Below, one piece after another: positions 43,593 through 52,078 of a stretch of 64,000 nucleotides of DNA. The first letter of the stretch is position 1. The number at the start of each line of letters is the position of its first letter. The position numbers were made by a program, and so were the translations under genes. The notes under the pieces are model-generated. The model had not been told where the DNA came from. It saw only the letters and a program-made list of their open reading frames with translations, and made no database searches. This stretch comes from JAHDCJ01 sp039028895 (GTDB lineage: Bacteria > Bacteroidota > Bacteroidia > Chitinophagales > Saprospiraceae): contig JBCCHF010000028.1 of NCBI GenBank assembly GCA_039028895.1, positions 22,900 to 86,899 of the forward strand. The letters run 5' to 3'.

Positions 43593-44087
43593 ATTCGAAC
43601 CGAAACAATTTCAAAAAAAACACATATCAAAAAAGGCGAAATCCTTCAAAGAGAAGGAGAACTGCACACCAAGATATATCATGTGAAATCTGGTTTGTTG
43701 AGGAGTTATTCAATTGACAAAAATGGTAAAGAGAATATATTCATGTTTGCCCCCGAAAATTGGTTTATTGCGGACTCTTGTAACCCTACGACACCTTCTG
43801 TTTTATTTATTGATGCTGTTGAAGATTCGATTGTCATTCCGCTAAAAAAAGAAATTGATCGAGAAAAAGATAACGTTGAGGCTTTAACTAAAAGGTTGGC
43901 CTCTCTTCAGAAGCGTATTTTGATGTTGATCAGCTCAAGTGCTATCGAAAGATATGAGTATTTTATTCAAACCTATCCGGATATTGCACAACGAGTTCCA
44001 CAAAAAATGATTGCCTCCTACCTGGGAGTAACTCCGGAAGCATTAAGTGCAGCCAAATCAAAGCAACTAAAAAAATCAACCGATTAA
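43593..44087 (+). CDS. Crp/Fnr-family regulator lacking its N-terminal end
   Basis: The cNMP-binding fold is readable from ~43600 (HIKKGEILQREGELHTKIYHVKSGLLRSYSIDKNGKENIFMF). The C-terminus carries a Crp-type HTH (VPQKMIASYLGVTPEALSAAKSKQL). The open frame starts after a stop at 43590 and contains no ATG. The only usual start is GTG 43683, which would remove the first third of the domain. The first ~25 residues of the family are missing, so the gene is probably 5'-eroded. It lies directly upstream of the pirin operon and may once have controlled it. Confidence 0.65.
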   Translation: MRTETISKKTHIKKGEILQREGELHTKIYHVKSGLLRSYSIDKNGKENIFMFAPENWFIADSCNPTTPSVLFIDAVEDSIVIPLKKEIDREKDNVEALTKRLASLQKRILMLISSSAIERYEYFIQTYPDIAQRVPQKMIASYLGVTPEALSAAKSKQLKKSTD

Positions 44088-44153
44088 ATTCTTAAGAATT
44101 CTTAATGCATAGCACTCATACATTTCTGAAATTTGTTCAGAAAAGAAAAAGTA

Positions 44154-45020
44154 ATGAGTGTCTTAAAGAAAATTAACGGTGTTGTTTCATCAAAGCCAAT
44201 TAACCTTGGAGGAATAGAGATGAAACAACCGCTGCCAATAGAGCGCGTCAATCAGATTGACCCATTTCTATTAATCCAACATGGAGTGGGAGAGATTGAG
44301 CCAGGCTCAGACCACAGAAAACTAGGTGTTGGGCCACACCCTCACAGAGGGTTCTCTCCAGTAACATTTATTTTCAAAGGTAGCATTCACCACCGCGATT
44401 CACTTGAGCACAGTGACGTCGTAGAAGAAGGTGGAACTCAATGGATGCACGCTGGAAAAGGTATTACCCATAGCGAACGACCAGGGGAAAAACTTGCGCT
44501 CCAAGGAGGTGAAAGTGAGATTGTACAGTTTTGGGTGAATTCTCCACCTTTAAATAAAATGGATATACCGTATTACCAGCCAATATCAAAAGAAGAAACG
44601 CCTATTATTCATAAAAACAATTCTAAGATCGCTATAGTTGCAGGACAATTTGAAGGCATCTCCGGCCCTGCCAAAACACTTACCCCTCAAATACTACTTC
44701 GTCTGACGAATAAAGAAGGTGACCATTACTCCATCAAGATTCCTGAAGACTACAATTGCCTAATCTATTTGCTGGATGGTCAACTAGAAGTTAACGGACA
44801 AGACGTCAACGCAGAGCAAATGATCTGGTTTAAACGAGAAGGAAAAATAATAGATATAAAAACTAAAAAAGATACCCGAGCTCTGTTGCTCTCCGGAGAA
44901 CCAATTGACGAACCAGTGGTTAGCTATGGCCCATTTGTAATGAACACACAAACTGAAATCATGGAGGCCATAAGAGATAGTCAAACTGGAAAAATGGGAA
45001 TTTTAATTGAAAATTTTTAA
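44154..45020 (+). CDS. Pirin family protein
   Basis: From ATG 44154 this is a 288-residue bicupin. The family metal-site region PHPHRGFSPVTFIFKGSIHHRDSLEH...GGTQWMHAGKGITHSE supplies His, His, His and Glu ligands. The C-terminal pirin_C half follows (DYNCLIYLLDGQLEVNGQ.. TRALLLSGEPIDEPVVSYGPFVMNT). Pirins are iron proteins acting as redox sensors or quercetinases. The SDR gene starts immediately after its stop. Confidence 0.92.
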   Translation: MSVLKKINGVVSSKPINLGGIEMKQPLPIERVNQIDPFLLIQHGVGEIEPGSDHRKLGVGPHPHRGFSPVTFIFKGSIHHRDSLEHSDVVEEGGTQWMHAGKGITHSERPGEKLALQGGESEIVQFWVNSPPLNKMDIPYYQPISKEETPIIHKNNSKIAIVAGQFEGISGPAKTLTPQILLRLTNKEGDHYSIKIPEDYNCLIYLLDGQLEVNGQDVNAEQMIWFKREGKIIDIKTKKDTRALLLSGEPIDEPVVSYGPFVMNTQTEIMEAIRDSQTGKMGILIENF

Positions 45021-45815
45021 ATGAAAAAAATAATACTCACCGGAGGACACTCTGGAATGGGACTGGAACTCTCAAAAAAACTATTATCCGAAAACCACCA
45101 GATTGGCCTTATCGTTAGAAGCGATAAAAGAAAAATTGAAACTGAAAGGTTATTTCAAACAACCGATAAAGTAGATATTTTCATAGCCGATCTAAGTAAA
45201 AGAGATAATATTAAAACTGTGGTCAAGCAGATCCAATCCGCCTGGGGTCAATTAGACGGTATTTTCAACAATGCAGGCGTATTGTTAGACAAACTTTACT
45301 TATCAGACTATGGTAATGAGATGCAACTGGAGGTGAATGCTATAGGCCCATATTTATTAACTAAAGGGCTTCTCCCTTTGATGGTTTATTCAGAAAAGCC
45401 CTTTGTTGTAAATACTGCTACTGCAGGCCTGGACAGGAAGAAAAGAGTAAATGTTCCTGAATTCAAAAGCCCTAAAAAATTCAAAAAGTTGACAGGATCT
45501 TACATGGATTCCAAACTGGCGCTTATGCTTATGATGAATAAATTGGGTGAACAATATAATAAGGTGCGATTTGTCAATGTAAACCCCGGGGCGATTAAAA
45601 CAAAAATGACGGCAGGAAGTGGTATGCCATCTTTTCTAAAGCCAATTCGAAACATATTTTTTAAATCTCCGGAGTACGGAGCCAATAATTTGTATACTGC
45701 TGCTTTTGATACAAAATTTGCGCGAAACGGCACCTATATTAGCAACGGTAAAATAAAGAATTTTGCATTAAAGCTTTCTGACAACGAATTGGAACAAATC
45801 TTAGAGAATTCGTAA
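45021..45815 (+). CDS. Short-chain dehydrogenase/reductase
   Basis: This 264-residue protein has the Rossmann TGGHSGMGLELSKKL (TGxxxGxG), the NNAG motif (FNNAGVL) and the catalytic Y-x-x-x-K in GSYMDSKLA. The Ser is less clear (VVNTATAGL). It uses NAD(P)H on an unknown carbonyl or alcohol. It directly abuts the pirin gene, with the FMN reductase gene 4 nt downstream. Confidence 0.88.
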   Translation: MKKIILTGGHSGMGLELSKKLLSENHQIGLIVRSDKRKIETERLFQTTDKVDIFIADLSKRDNIKTVVKQIQSAWGQLDGIFNNAGVLLDKLYLSDYGNEMQLEVNAIGPYLLTKGLLPLMVYSEKPFVVNTATAGLDRKKRVNVPEFKSPKKFKKLTGSYMDSKLALMLMMNKLGEQYNKVRFVNVNPGAIKTKMTAGSGMPSFLKPIRNIFFKSPEYGANNLYTAAFDTKFARNGTYISNGKIKNFALKLSDNELEQILENS

Positions 45816-45819
45816 TAAT

Positions 45820-46374
45820 ATGACAAAAAGAATATTAGCTTTTGGTGCCTCAAACAGTAAGCATTCAATCAATAAAAAGTTTGCTGCTTTTGCAGCAAAC
45901 AAATTGGAAAATGCAGAGGTTAATTTAATTGATATGAATGATTATGAGTTACCGCTTTATTCAGTTGATTTACAAACTTCTAATGGCATTCACCAAAACG
46001 CAATGAGGTTTGCTGAAAAGATAAAGCAAAGTGACGCTATAATCATTTCATTAGCAGAATACAATGGCCTGCATACAAGTGCATTTAAAAATCTGTGGGA
46101 TTGGTTATCCAGAATTCCTTCGGAAACCCAATGGAACATTTGGAAAAACAAGCCTATGCTACTTTTGTCTGCTAGTCCAAGCAAAAGGCCAGTGAATAAT
46201 GTTATAAAGGTAAGCAAACAACTATTCCCACACTTTGGAGCTAACATTATAGCTGACTTTTACCTACCTTCATTTCATCATTTTTTTGACAATAATCGCA
46301 TTACAAAACCAAAATACAAGGAGGAATTCGAAATTGCATTCAAAAAATTTCAAGACTACTTAAAATCAACTTGA
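45820..46374 (+). CDS. NADPH-dependent FMN reductase
   Basis: This 184-residue flavodoxin-like protein has the phosphate loop GASNSKHSINKKFA at the N-terminus, the mid-chain SLAEYNGLHTSAFKNLWDWLSR (family SPEYN..p..LKN.iDW) and LLLSASPSKRP. It is a flavin or quinone reductase of the azoreductase/ArsH-like group. It is last in the pirin-SDR-reductase operon and is followed by the bidirectional terminator at 46523. Confidence 0.9.
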   Translation: MTKRILAFGASNSKHSINKKFAAFAANKLENAEVNLIDMNDYELPLYSVDLQTSNGIHQNAMRFAEKIKQSDAIIISLAEYNGLHTSAFKNLWDWLSRIPSETQWNIWKNKPMLLLSASPSKRPVNNVIKVSKQLFPHFGANIIADFYLPSFHHFFDNNRITKPKYKEEFEIAFKKFQDYLKST

Positions 46375-46413
46375 AATAATTACCTTTTCATCTAGTTGTA
46401 TTACTCAAACAAC

Positions 46414-46482
46414 ATGTCTGCCAGTAAATTTTTAATACTTTTTTCGCTGATACTGGTAGCTACTGAAACATCATCAGCCTAA
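46414..46482 (+). other. 22-codon signal-peptide-like remnant
   Basis: ATG to TAA encodes MSASKFLILFSLILVATETSSA, a complete signal peptide with nothing after it. It probably marks the start of a deleted exported protein, or is chance. Confidence 0.25.
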
Positions 46483-46522
46483 AGCTAATGTAGTATGAAA
46501 CTATAAGTCATAAAACAAAAAC

Positions 46523-46552
46523 GACTCTCCAGTTACTAGAAGCTGGAGAGTC
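46523..46552. terminator. Bidirectional intrinsic terminator
   Basis: GACTCTCCAG (46523-46532) pairs perfectly with CTGGAGAGTC (46543-46552) around a 10-nt loop. The plus side is followed by ACTTTTGTT and the minus side by GTTTTTGTTTT. It sits between the convergent FMN-reductase gene and the DJ-1 remnant. Confidence 0.88.
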
Positions 46553-46559
46553 ACTTTTG

Positions 46560-46877
46560 TTATTTAGCTAAAAGTTCGACCAAAGCCTTTCCTACTGCCG
46601 TAGATGATTTATTATTTTGACCCGTTATCAGTTCGCGGTCCACAACGACATGTGGTCCCCAGTCCTGTTCACCTTGAGAATAGTCGCCACCTGCAGCTGT
46701 TATTGCATTTTGTGGCCAGTAAAACAATTCGTCACCACCCAGGTAATATTTGGTAGCCACCGTCTCTTCCGAATTGCTAAAAACAGTCATTTTATACCCA
46801 TCGTAAATCCATCCTTGACCGGGCTCCGCTTTTTTCCCTGCTTTCATCTCGGCCTCAAATGACTTGCTGTTGGGCAT
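46560..46877 (-). pseudogene. DJ-1/PfpI-family fragment (C-terminal half)
   Basis: About 105 residues match only the C-terminal half of DJ-1/PfpI glutamine-amidotransferase-like proteins (YDGYKMTVFSNSEE, YYLGGDELFYWPQNAITAAGGDY, DWGPHVVVDRELITGQNNKSS, GKALVELL). The N-terminal half with the nucleophile-elbow Cys is absent, and upstream sequence quickly enters an unrelated divergent ORF. This reads as a 5'-deleted pseudogene that has kept its terminator. Confidence 0.7.
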
Positions 46878-46898
46878 CCAAATGTAAAAACGGATGAC

Positions 46899-47264
46899 AT
46901 GGACCAATACATTAAGCAAAAGGATTTAAAGAAAATACAGAATTGGCTGGAAAGTCAGACCTGGTTTTCACATATGTCTACCAATCCATTCATTAAACTA
47001 TTCTGGCTACATTGTTTTGACAAAAAAAGACCTAAAGTCTTCACAAATTACGTTGTCCCGAATGAATATTTCATGCTCCAGGAATTGACTAAAGTTGAAG
47101 GCATTTGCGTAACGCTAAAGGAAAACGCGAAACCATTTATCGCCAACAAATCCCTCAAACTAATTTGGCAATCGGAGGATTACCCAGCGAGAGATTATTA
47201 CCTGATTGCGCATAAAAAGCAAAGGTCACTTTTCGAGATGTTAAAAAATTTGTTTACCCAGTAA
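46899..47264 (+). CDS. Hypothetical protein, 121 residues
   Basis: This is a mixed alpha/beta protein with many aromatic residues (NWLESQTWFSHMSTNPFIKLFWLHCFDKKRP). It has no signal peptide and no family I recognise. It starts at ATG 46899, divergent from the DJ-1 remnant whose longest frame overlaps its 5' end. Codon use looks like that of the neighbours, but the support is limited to length and frame. Confidence 0.5.
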   Translation: MDQYIKQKDLKKIQNWLESQTWFSHMSTNPFIKLFWLHCFDKKRPKVFTNYVVPNEYFMLQELTKVEGICVTLKENAKPFIANKSLKLIWQSEDYPARDYYLIAHKKQRSLFEMLKNLFTQ

Positions 47265-47370
47265 CACGAACGCTCTAGAAAAATTGCTTTGCCTTCAAAA
47301 GCCAGAATAACATTACCTTTATTAGACCTAGAGTTAATAATTGACTTAGCATTCAAAAAATATTCTGCTA

Positions 47371-49041
47371 ATGAAACCAGTAATGTACTTATCACTTTTT
47401 CTAGCCTTTATTATTATGGGTTGTTCTCCAAAAGAGTCACCAAAAGACCCTACAGAATCTTCCAATTCAATTGAGTCATCAGATGTCGTTCTTGGAAAGT
47501 TAGAACATGGTTTCACCCTTAGCCCTGGCACCCAGGAAAAATTTGATGAAGGCCTATTGCTTTTACACAATTTCGAATATGATGATGCCTTGTCGGCATT
47601 TGAGGAAGCCACTGCTCTGGATAGCACAGAAGTCTTAACACATTGGGGCGAAGCAATGTGCCATTATAAAGCGTTATGGAGATTACAGAATACAGAAGAT
47701 GGAAGGGCAGTTATATCCCGATTGGGAGAAACCAGGGAAGAGCGTTTAGCAGCGATCGATTCCCCCATAGAAAAAGCTATGTGGGAAATCGTAGAGATCA
47801 TGTATGGGGAGGGGGAGTTCAAAACCAGGAACAATCTGATCAAAGATCACCTGGCGGCTATGCACAAGAAATTTCCGAACCACCAGGAAATTGCAGCATT
47901 CTACGCCTTGTCGCTTGTTTGGGCAACAGAAGCATATGGTGATGGTAGCGCAGATCTAAGATTGGCGGCTTCCATTGCCGATAAAGTTATTAAAGTAAAT
48001 CCCTTGCATCCTGGTGCATTGCACTATAAGATCCATGCACTTGATGGCCCTACTTCTGCGGAGGATGCCCTTGACGCCGCGGATGTTTATGCTAAAGTAG
48101 CCGCTGATGCAGCGCATGCCTTGCATATGCCTTCACATATCTACCTGGCTATCGGAGAATGGGAGGGCGTGGTTAATTCCAATCAAAGATCATACGATGC
48201 CAGTGTAAAAAGAATGGTAGATAAGGAACTAGATGATGGTGCCAGGGGATATCATTCTTTGGCCTGGTTGCACTATGGACTTTTACAACAGGGGAAATAC
48301 GGCAAGGCTGAAGAGGTCTTAAAAGAAATACTAACATACGGTCCAAAAGATCCCACAAAACGCGCAAGAGGGTACCTGATTGGTATGCAAAGTCGACAAT
48401 TGGCAGAAACCGGCAAAGTGAATGAACAAACCCAGCTCGAATTAGATGTTGACGTGGATGATATAGGCATTATTGCAAAATCTGTACGTAGCCTTCTCAG
48501 AGCACAAATTGCTTTTCAAAACGAAGATCTCGAAACCATTAATGATGAAATTGATTGGCTGTCTACTTCAATTTTTATGGACTCACTGACCATTAAGGAC
48601 TCGGGAATTGCAATGTGTGCAGCGGGAAATACAAGGTATGCACCAACTGAGAATTCTGTAAAAGTTGCCCAGGTGAACCTTACTCAAATTGAAGGACTAA
48701 AAGCCCTCCTACAAGAAAATCAGAAGTTATTCGAAGTCAAAATGAAAAAGGCTGTTGAGCTTGAAAACCTGACCAACTTCCCAACCGGACCACCCGCTAT
48801 TACTAAACCTTCCTTCGAGCAATATGGAGAGTGGCTACTGGAAAATGGGCGCTACGAAGAAGCCAAAACCCAGTTTGACAAAGCCCTGTTGCGGATGCCC
48901 AAAAGATCAAAATCTCTTAAAGGAAAAGTTACTGCCCTCAAGGCATTAAATCAACTCGACGAAGTTGAAGAAATTGAAAAGGAACTGCAGTCTATCTATG
49001 CACAGGCCGATGCTGAAGTCAAGAAGTTTATGGAAGAATAA
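47371..49041 (+). CDS. TPR-repeat lipoprotein
   Basis: This 556-residue lipoprotein has its lipobox Cys at 18 (FIIMGC). The body is helical with TPR units (EGLLLLHNFEYDDALSAFEEATALDSTEVLTHWGEAM..., NGRYEEAKTQFDKALLRMPKRSKSLKG). The conserved core HPGALHYKIHALDG...AAHALHMPSHIYLAIGEWEGVVNSNQRSY is typical of a family of large TPR proteins found in Bacteroidota and Proteobacteria. It is an envelope scaffold protein with unknown partners. Followed 29 nt later by the GNAT gene. Confidence 0.85.
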   Translation: MKPVMYLSLFLAFIIMGCSPKESPKDPTESSNSIESSDVVLGKLEHGFTLSPGTQEKFDEGLLLLHNFEYDDALSAFEEATALDSTEVLTHWGEAMCHYKALWRLQNTEDGRAVISRLGETREERLAAIDSPIEKAMWEIVEIMYGEGEFKTRNNLIKDHLAAMHKKFPNHQEIAAFYALSLVWATEAYGDGSADLRLAASIADKVIKVNPLHPGALHYKIHALDGPTSAEDALDAADVYAKVAADAAHALHMPSHIYLAIGEWEGVVNSNQRSYDASVKRMVDKELDDGARGYHSLAWLHYGLLQQGKYGKAEEVLKEILTYGPKDPTKRARGYLIGMQSRQLAETGKVNEQTQLELDVDVDDIGIIAKSVRSLLRAQIAFQNEDLETINDEIDWLSTSIFMDSLTIKDSGIAMCAAGNTRYAPTENSVKVAQVNLTQIEGLKALLQENQKLFEVKMKKAVELENLTNFPTGPPAITKPSFEQYGEWLLENGRYEEAKTQFDKALLRMPKRSKSLKGKVTALKALNQLDEVEEIEKELQSIYAQADAEVKKFMEE

Positions 49042-49070
49042 AGATTAAAGTCACCATTATAAAGAGACAT

Positions 49071-49703
49071 ATGACCAAAATCAGAATGATTACCAAAGGT
49101 GATATTTCAGATATAAAGCAGGTTCTGGATACCATCGAATTATTTCCTTCCGAAATGCTTGATGACATGATCTCTGACTACCTGAACAATCCGGAAACAG
49201 AAGAAATTTGGTTTACAGAAACAAAAAACGGAAAACCAATTTCTCTAGGTTCTTGTGCGCCTGAACAACTTACTGAAGGTACTTATAATCTTTATGCAAT
49301 TGGGGTAAGAAGCGACATTCAATCAAAAGGGATCGGCAGCAGGATGATGACCTTTATCGAGAATCATTTAAAAACAAATGGACACAGAATCTTAATTGTT
49401 GATACCTCCGGAACCGATGATTTCAAATTAACGCGAAAGTTTTACGAAAAATTAGGCTATAAAAATGAAGCGGTAATTCGAGATTTTTGGAAAGATGGGG
49501 ATGACAAGGTAACCTATTGGAAGAAGCTGAAGTATAAAATTGGTCTATTGGGGCTTTCCGGGGAAAAACATATTTACACGCTCTTTATAAACTGCATAAT
49601 CAGGTCTTTTCTGCATGGAGTAATATTCGGAAGGAACCGCTCCAGTCAAATAAACCAGGGAGAGATACATTATACGAGAAACAAACAAAAGGCCCAACCC
49701 TAA
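49071..49703 (+). CDS. GNAT-family N-acetyltransferase with extended C-terminus
   Basis: This protein is 210 residues. The GNAT domain (~1-155) has the acetyl-CoA loop RSDIQSKGIGSRMM (R/Q-x-x-G-x-G/A) and the C-terminal LTRKFYEKLGYKNEAVIRDFWKDGDDKVTYWKKL. Related proteins normally end about there. Here the frame runs 50 residues further and overlaps the convergent DUF1295 gene by 159 nt. The extension has no family features, so a lost stop codon is likely. Confidence 0.82.
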   Translation: MTKIRMITKGDISDIKQVLDTIELFPSEMLDDMISDYLNNPETEEIWFTETKNGKPISLGSCAPEQLTEGTYNLYAIGVRSDIQSKGIGSRMMTFIENHLKTNGHRILIVDTSGTDDFKLTRKFYEKLGYKNEAVIRDFWKDGDDKVTYWKKLKYKIGLLGLSGEKHIYTLFINCIIRSFLHGVIFGRNRSSQINQGEIHYTRNKQKAQP

Positions 49704-50354
49704 TAATATCCAAACTGCTAAAGACTCGCCCGATTCAAGAGCCAGCCAAGACGGAATAGCAGCAATGGCCAGACCATTCCAAACCATCCATTCTCCAAAA
49801 TAATTAGGGTGTCTTGAATATTTCCAGAGACCTACATCACAAACCTTGTTTTTCTCTCCTGAAACAGACATTTTGCGCAGAAACTTTAGCTTTTGTGCAT
49901 CAGCGATAGTTTCGAAAGCATAAGCCATAACCCAAATGAGGAGGCCGATCATTTCAAACACCGAAAAAGCAGGATCTGGATTTGAGCCAATAATAAAAGC
50001 TGGAAAAGCTAAAAATGAAGCATTCGCCAAACCCTGTGTCAAAGCATCAATTTGCATGGCCAAAGAGACATTGGTTTTTCCTTTTCGTTGCCAACGACGG
50101 CGCTGATATTGATATCTTGGAAACTCTTTTTTCATATAACCTTTGCGCCATAATTGTAGCGCTCCAATACCCATTCTTAATCCAATAAATATGTAAATAC
50201 CGCCTACTATCACTACCCTCCAAAAATATCCCTCACTAAAAATCAAAGTCAGCACCCCAATACATACCAGTCCCCATGGCCAGCCAATGTCAACATAAGA
50301 CATCCTGCCTGTCTTCCAGATTGGCCAGCAAACAACCAGCCCAAACAACAACAA
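49545..50354 (-). CDS. DUF1295 membrane protein (steroid 5-alpha-reductase-like), amber-interrupted 5' end
   Basis: This 269-residue (from TTG 50354) polytopic membrane protein has the DUF1295/ICMT-like signature GLWKYSRHPNYFGEWMVWNG and the C-terminal Y.....RPDYAVYKERVNMFFPG. In the same frame, 34 codons upstream, an ATG (50456) begins MKYFKPLFIFIIGFAILILSQSFF, which is the missing first membrane helix. A TAG at 50384-50382 separates the two parts. Either the gene carries a nonsense mutation, or translation restarts at a TTG. The family is thought to reduce or methylate lipids. Confidence 0.78.
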   Translation of the reverse strand: MLLFGLVVCWPIWKTGRMSYVDIGWPWGLVCIGVLTLIFSEGYFWRVVIVGGIYIFIGLRMGIGALQLWRKGYMKKEFPRYQYQRRRWQRKGKTNVSLAMQIDALTQGLANASFLAFPAFIIGSNPDPAFSVFEMIGLLIWVMAYAFETIADAQKLKFLRKMSVSGEKNKVCDVGLWKYSRHPNYFGEWMVWNGLAIAAIPSWLALESGESLAVWILLGLGLLFVSRIMYLSLVYLTGAVPSEYYSMQKRPDYAVYKERVNMFFPGKPQ

Positions 50355-50539
50355 TTGAGCAATGAGGTTGTAAGCAGATAACTAAAAAAACGATTGACTC
50401 AATATCAGAATTGCAAAACCAATGATAAAGATGAAGAGAGGTTTGAAGTATTTCATATCAGAGAATATCGATGCTGGTTTCAGAGGCTAATAGAATTGCT
50501 ATGCTAAATATACAGGACTTAGAGTTAGTTTGGGTTTTA

Positions 50540-51895
50540 CTAACTGACAAAGACCTTCCTCGCCTTCAGTTGCTCATATATTTCTGTCGCTTTCGCTAAA
50601 ATATTTGGATCGTATGCTTTTTGATCCTTCGTTATCCTTTTATCAAATGGCGGGATATTCGACCAATCGATTTCAATGTTGATTCTTTCAGAAATAGTTC
50701 TAATAAACGTTTGGGGGTCCTTTAAAAAGTCTGCGTATTCCATTAAAACATAAAACCCATCAACTGACAACAATTTGGTGTAATAGCTTATCCAAAGTTC
50801 TAACCAATAGTTTATTTCTAATGGGTCATTGCCGACTACGTCACTGGTTTCAAATGAAAAGAACTTATGCCCGTTTCCGAATTCATGGTGACAAAGCCAG
50901 TTCATATACTTCAAAATAAAAGGATCTTCATTTTGAAGTTGAATAAACCGTTTGTGTTGTTTTAGAAGTGAAGAAGCATGCGATAACGGATCCCGAAACA
51001 TAAATATCGCATGAAATGACTGGTTGTATTTTCTTAGCGATTCAAACCGAAGCAGAGCATTATTATTTTTGGCCAGGTATATTTTTGTCTTGGCAATTGA
51101 TTGCTGATATTTCATGTATTGATGATAAGATTCAGGATCTATACCGTGTTCGAGTAATGAATTATCTTTTATGTATCCATCATTGAGAAATACCTTGAAA
51201 AAGTATTCCTCAAGCGCAGCAGAAGTGTTCAAACTTATTTTAACCTGGTCTGAATGGAGTCGCTCACTTGCTTTTTCTTTGTTTCTAAATGGCAGATAGG
51301 ACCAAAGCTTCGGGGCAAGCAAAAAGGGCATATTCGCATATTTCAGTGAAGCAAAAGGTCCTCTATCAGATAACAGGTGGGTTAATGCAGTTGTTCCTGA
51401 CCTCGCCAATCCGGTTACCAGTACAAAGGTTTTGTTTGGATCCGCAACTTTCTTTGTTTGAAATTTAAACAGGCGTATTCCAAGGGCATAGTTGTCTAAA
51501 ATAATCTCATGAAATAATTGAGACATCTCAGTATATTTCTGTTTTGATTTTCCTATGGGAATGAATGGAATTATCGACCCTATTCCGAAAGGAATTATTG
51601 GTGGGAAATTGGAGGCATTTAGAATATTGGGGTATTCTAAATAGTCATAAATCAGTATAGGGATAAAAGCGCAACAAGCAACAGCCAACAAATACACAAA
51701 AAAGAAGACCAGCCATTTTAAGGTTACGAATAATGTATCCTTAACTTGCTTCATTTTGTCTTCTTCCTCAATTTCAGCCAGCAAAGCATTTAATAACGAA
51801 AGACTGTTTCTGGCTAAGCCAAAAAATGTACCCCTGAAAAGTATCAATGTAACAGAGAAAAATATTCCTGATAAAAGGAAAACAAACAGGCTCAT
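50540..51895 (-). CDS. Sulfotransferase with N-terminal membrane helices
   Basis: This 451-residue protein has two or three hydrophobic segments in the first ~115 residues. A sulfotransferase domain follows, with the 5'-PAPS loop VTGLARSGTTALTHLL at ~155-170, the 3'-phosphate region (FMFRDPLSHASSLL) and WLELWISYYTKLL..YVLMEYADFLKDPQTFI. It would transfer sulfate from PAPS to a glycan, lipid or protein. Its ATG overlaps the stop of the 46-residue gene by one base (TAATG). It belongs to a locus with the ASST-like gene. Confidence 0.88.
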   Translation of the reverse strand: MSLFVFLLSGIFFSVTLILFRGTFFGLARNSLSLLNALLAEIEEEDKMKQVKDTLFVTLKWLVFFFVYLLAVACCAFIPILIYDYLEYPNILNASNFPPIIPFGIGSIIPFIPIGKSKQKYTEMSQLFHEIILDNYALGIRLFKFQTKKVADPNKTFVLVTGLARSGTTALTHLLSDRGPFASLKYANMPFLLAPKLWSYLPFRNKEKASERLHSDQVKISLNTSAALEEYFFKVFLNDGYIKDNSLLEHGIDPESYHQYMKYQQSIAKTKIYLAKNNNALLRFESLRKYNQSFHAIFMFRDPLSHASSLLKQHKRFIQLQNEDPFILKYMNWLCHHEFGNGHKFFSFETSDVVGNDPLEINYWLELWISYYTKLLSVDGFYVLMEYADFLKDPQTFIRTISERINIEIDWSNIPPFDKRITKDQKAYDPNILAKATEIYEQLKARKVFVS

Positions 51896-52035
51896 TATTT
51901 TTTCTTAAAAAATCGCTTGAGCTTATACCATAAAAGGTATGAGAAGGCAAATAGAATGAAAAAAAGAATTAGGATCGTTACAATTAATGCACCAATGCCT
52001 AATCCCGGACCCAAATATAGTGTTAGAAGTTTCAA
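51895..52035 (-). CDS. 46-residue membrane protein in sulfation locus
   Basis: Starting at TTG 52035, it encodes KLLTLYLGPGLGIGALIVT... with one membrane helix and a basic tail (YKLKRFFKKK). It resembles the tiny 'YLDPGTGS...K.K..F' membrane proteins often found next to sulfotransferase or polysaccharide genes. It lies 43 nt after the ASST-like gene and overlaps the sulfotransferase start by one base. Confidence 0.6.
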   Translation of the reverse strand: MKLLTLYLGPGLGIGALIVTILILFFILFAFSYLLWYKLKRFFKKK

Positions 52036-52078
52036 AATAAAATATGCTTAAAAGCGGATAATAATACCCCCTGAAAAA

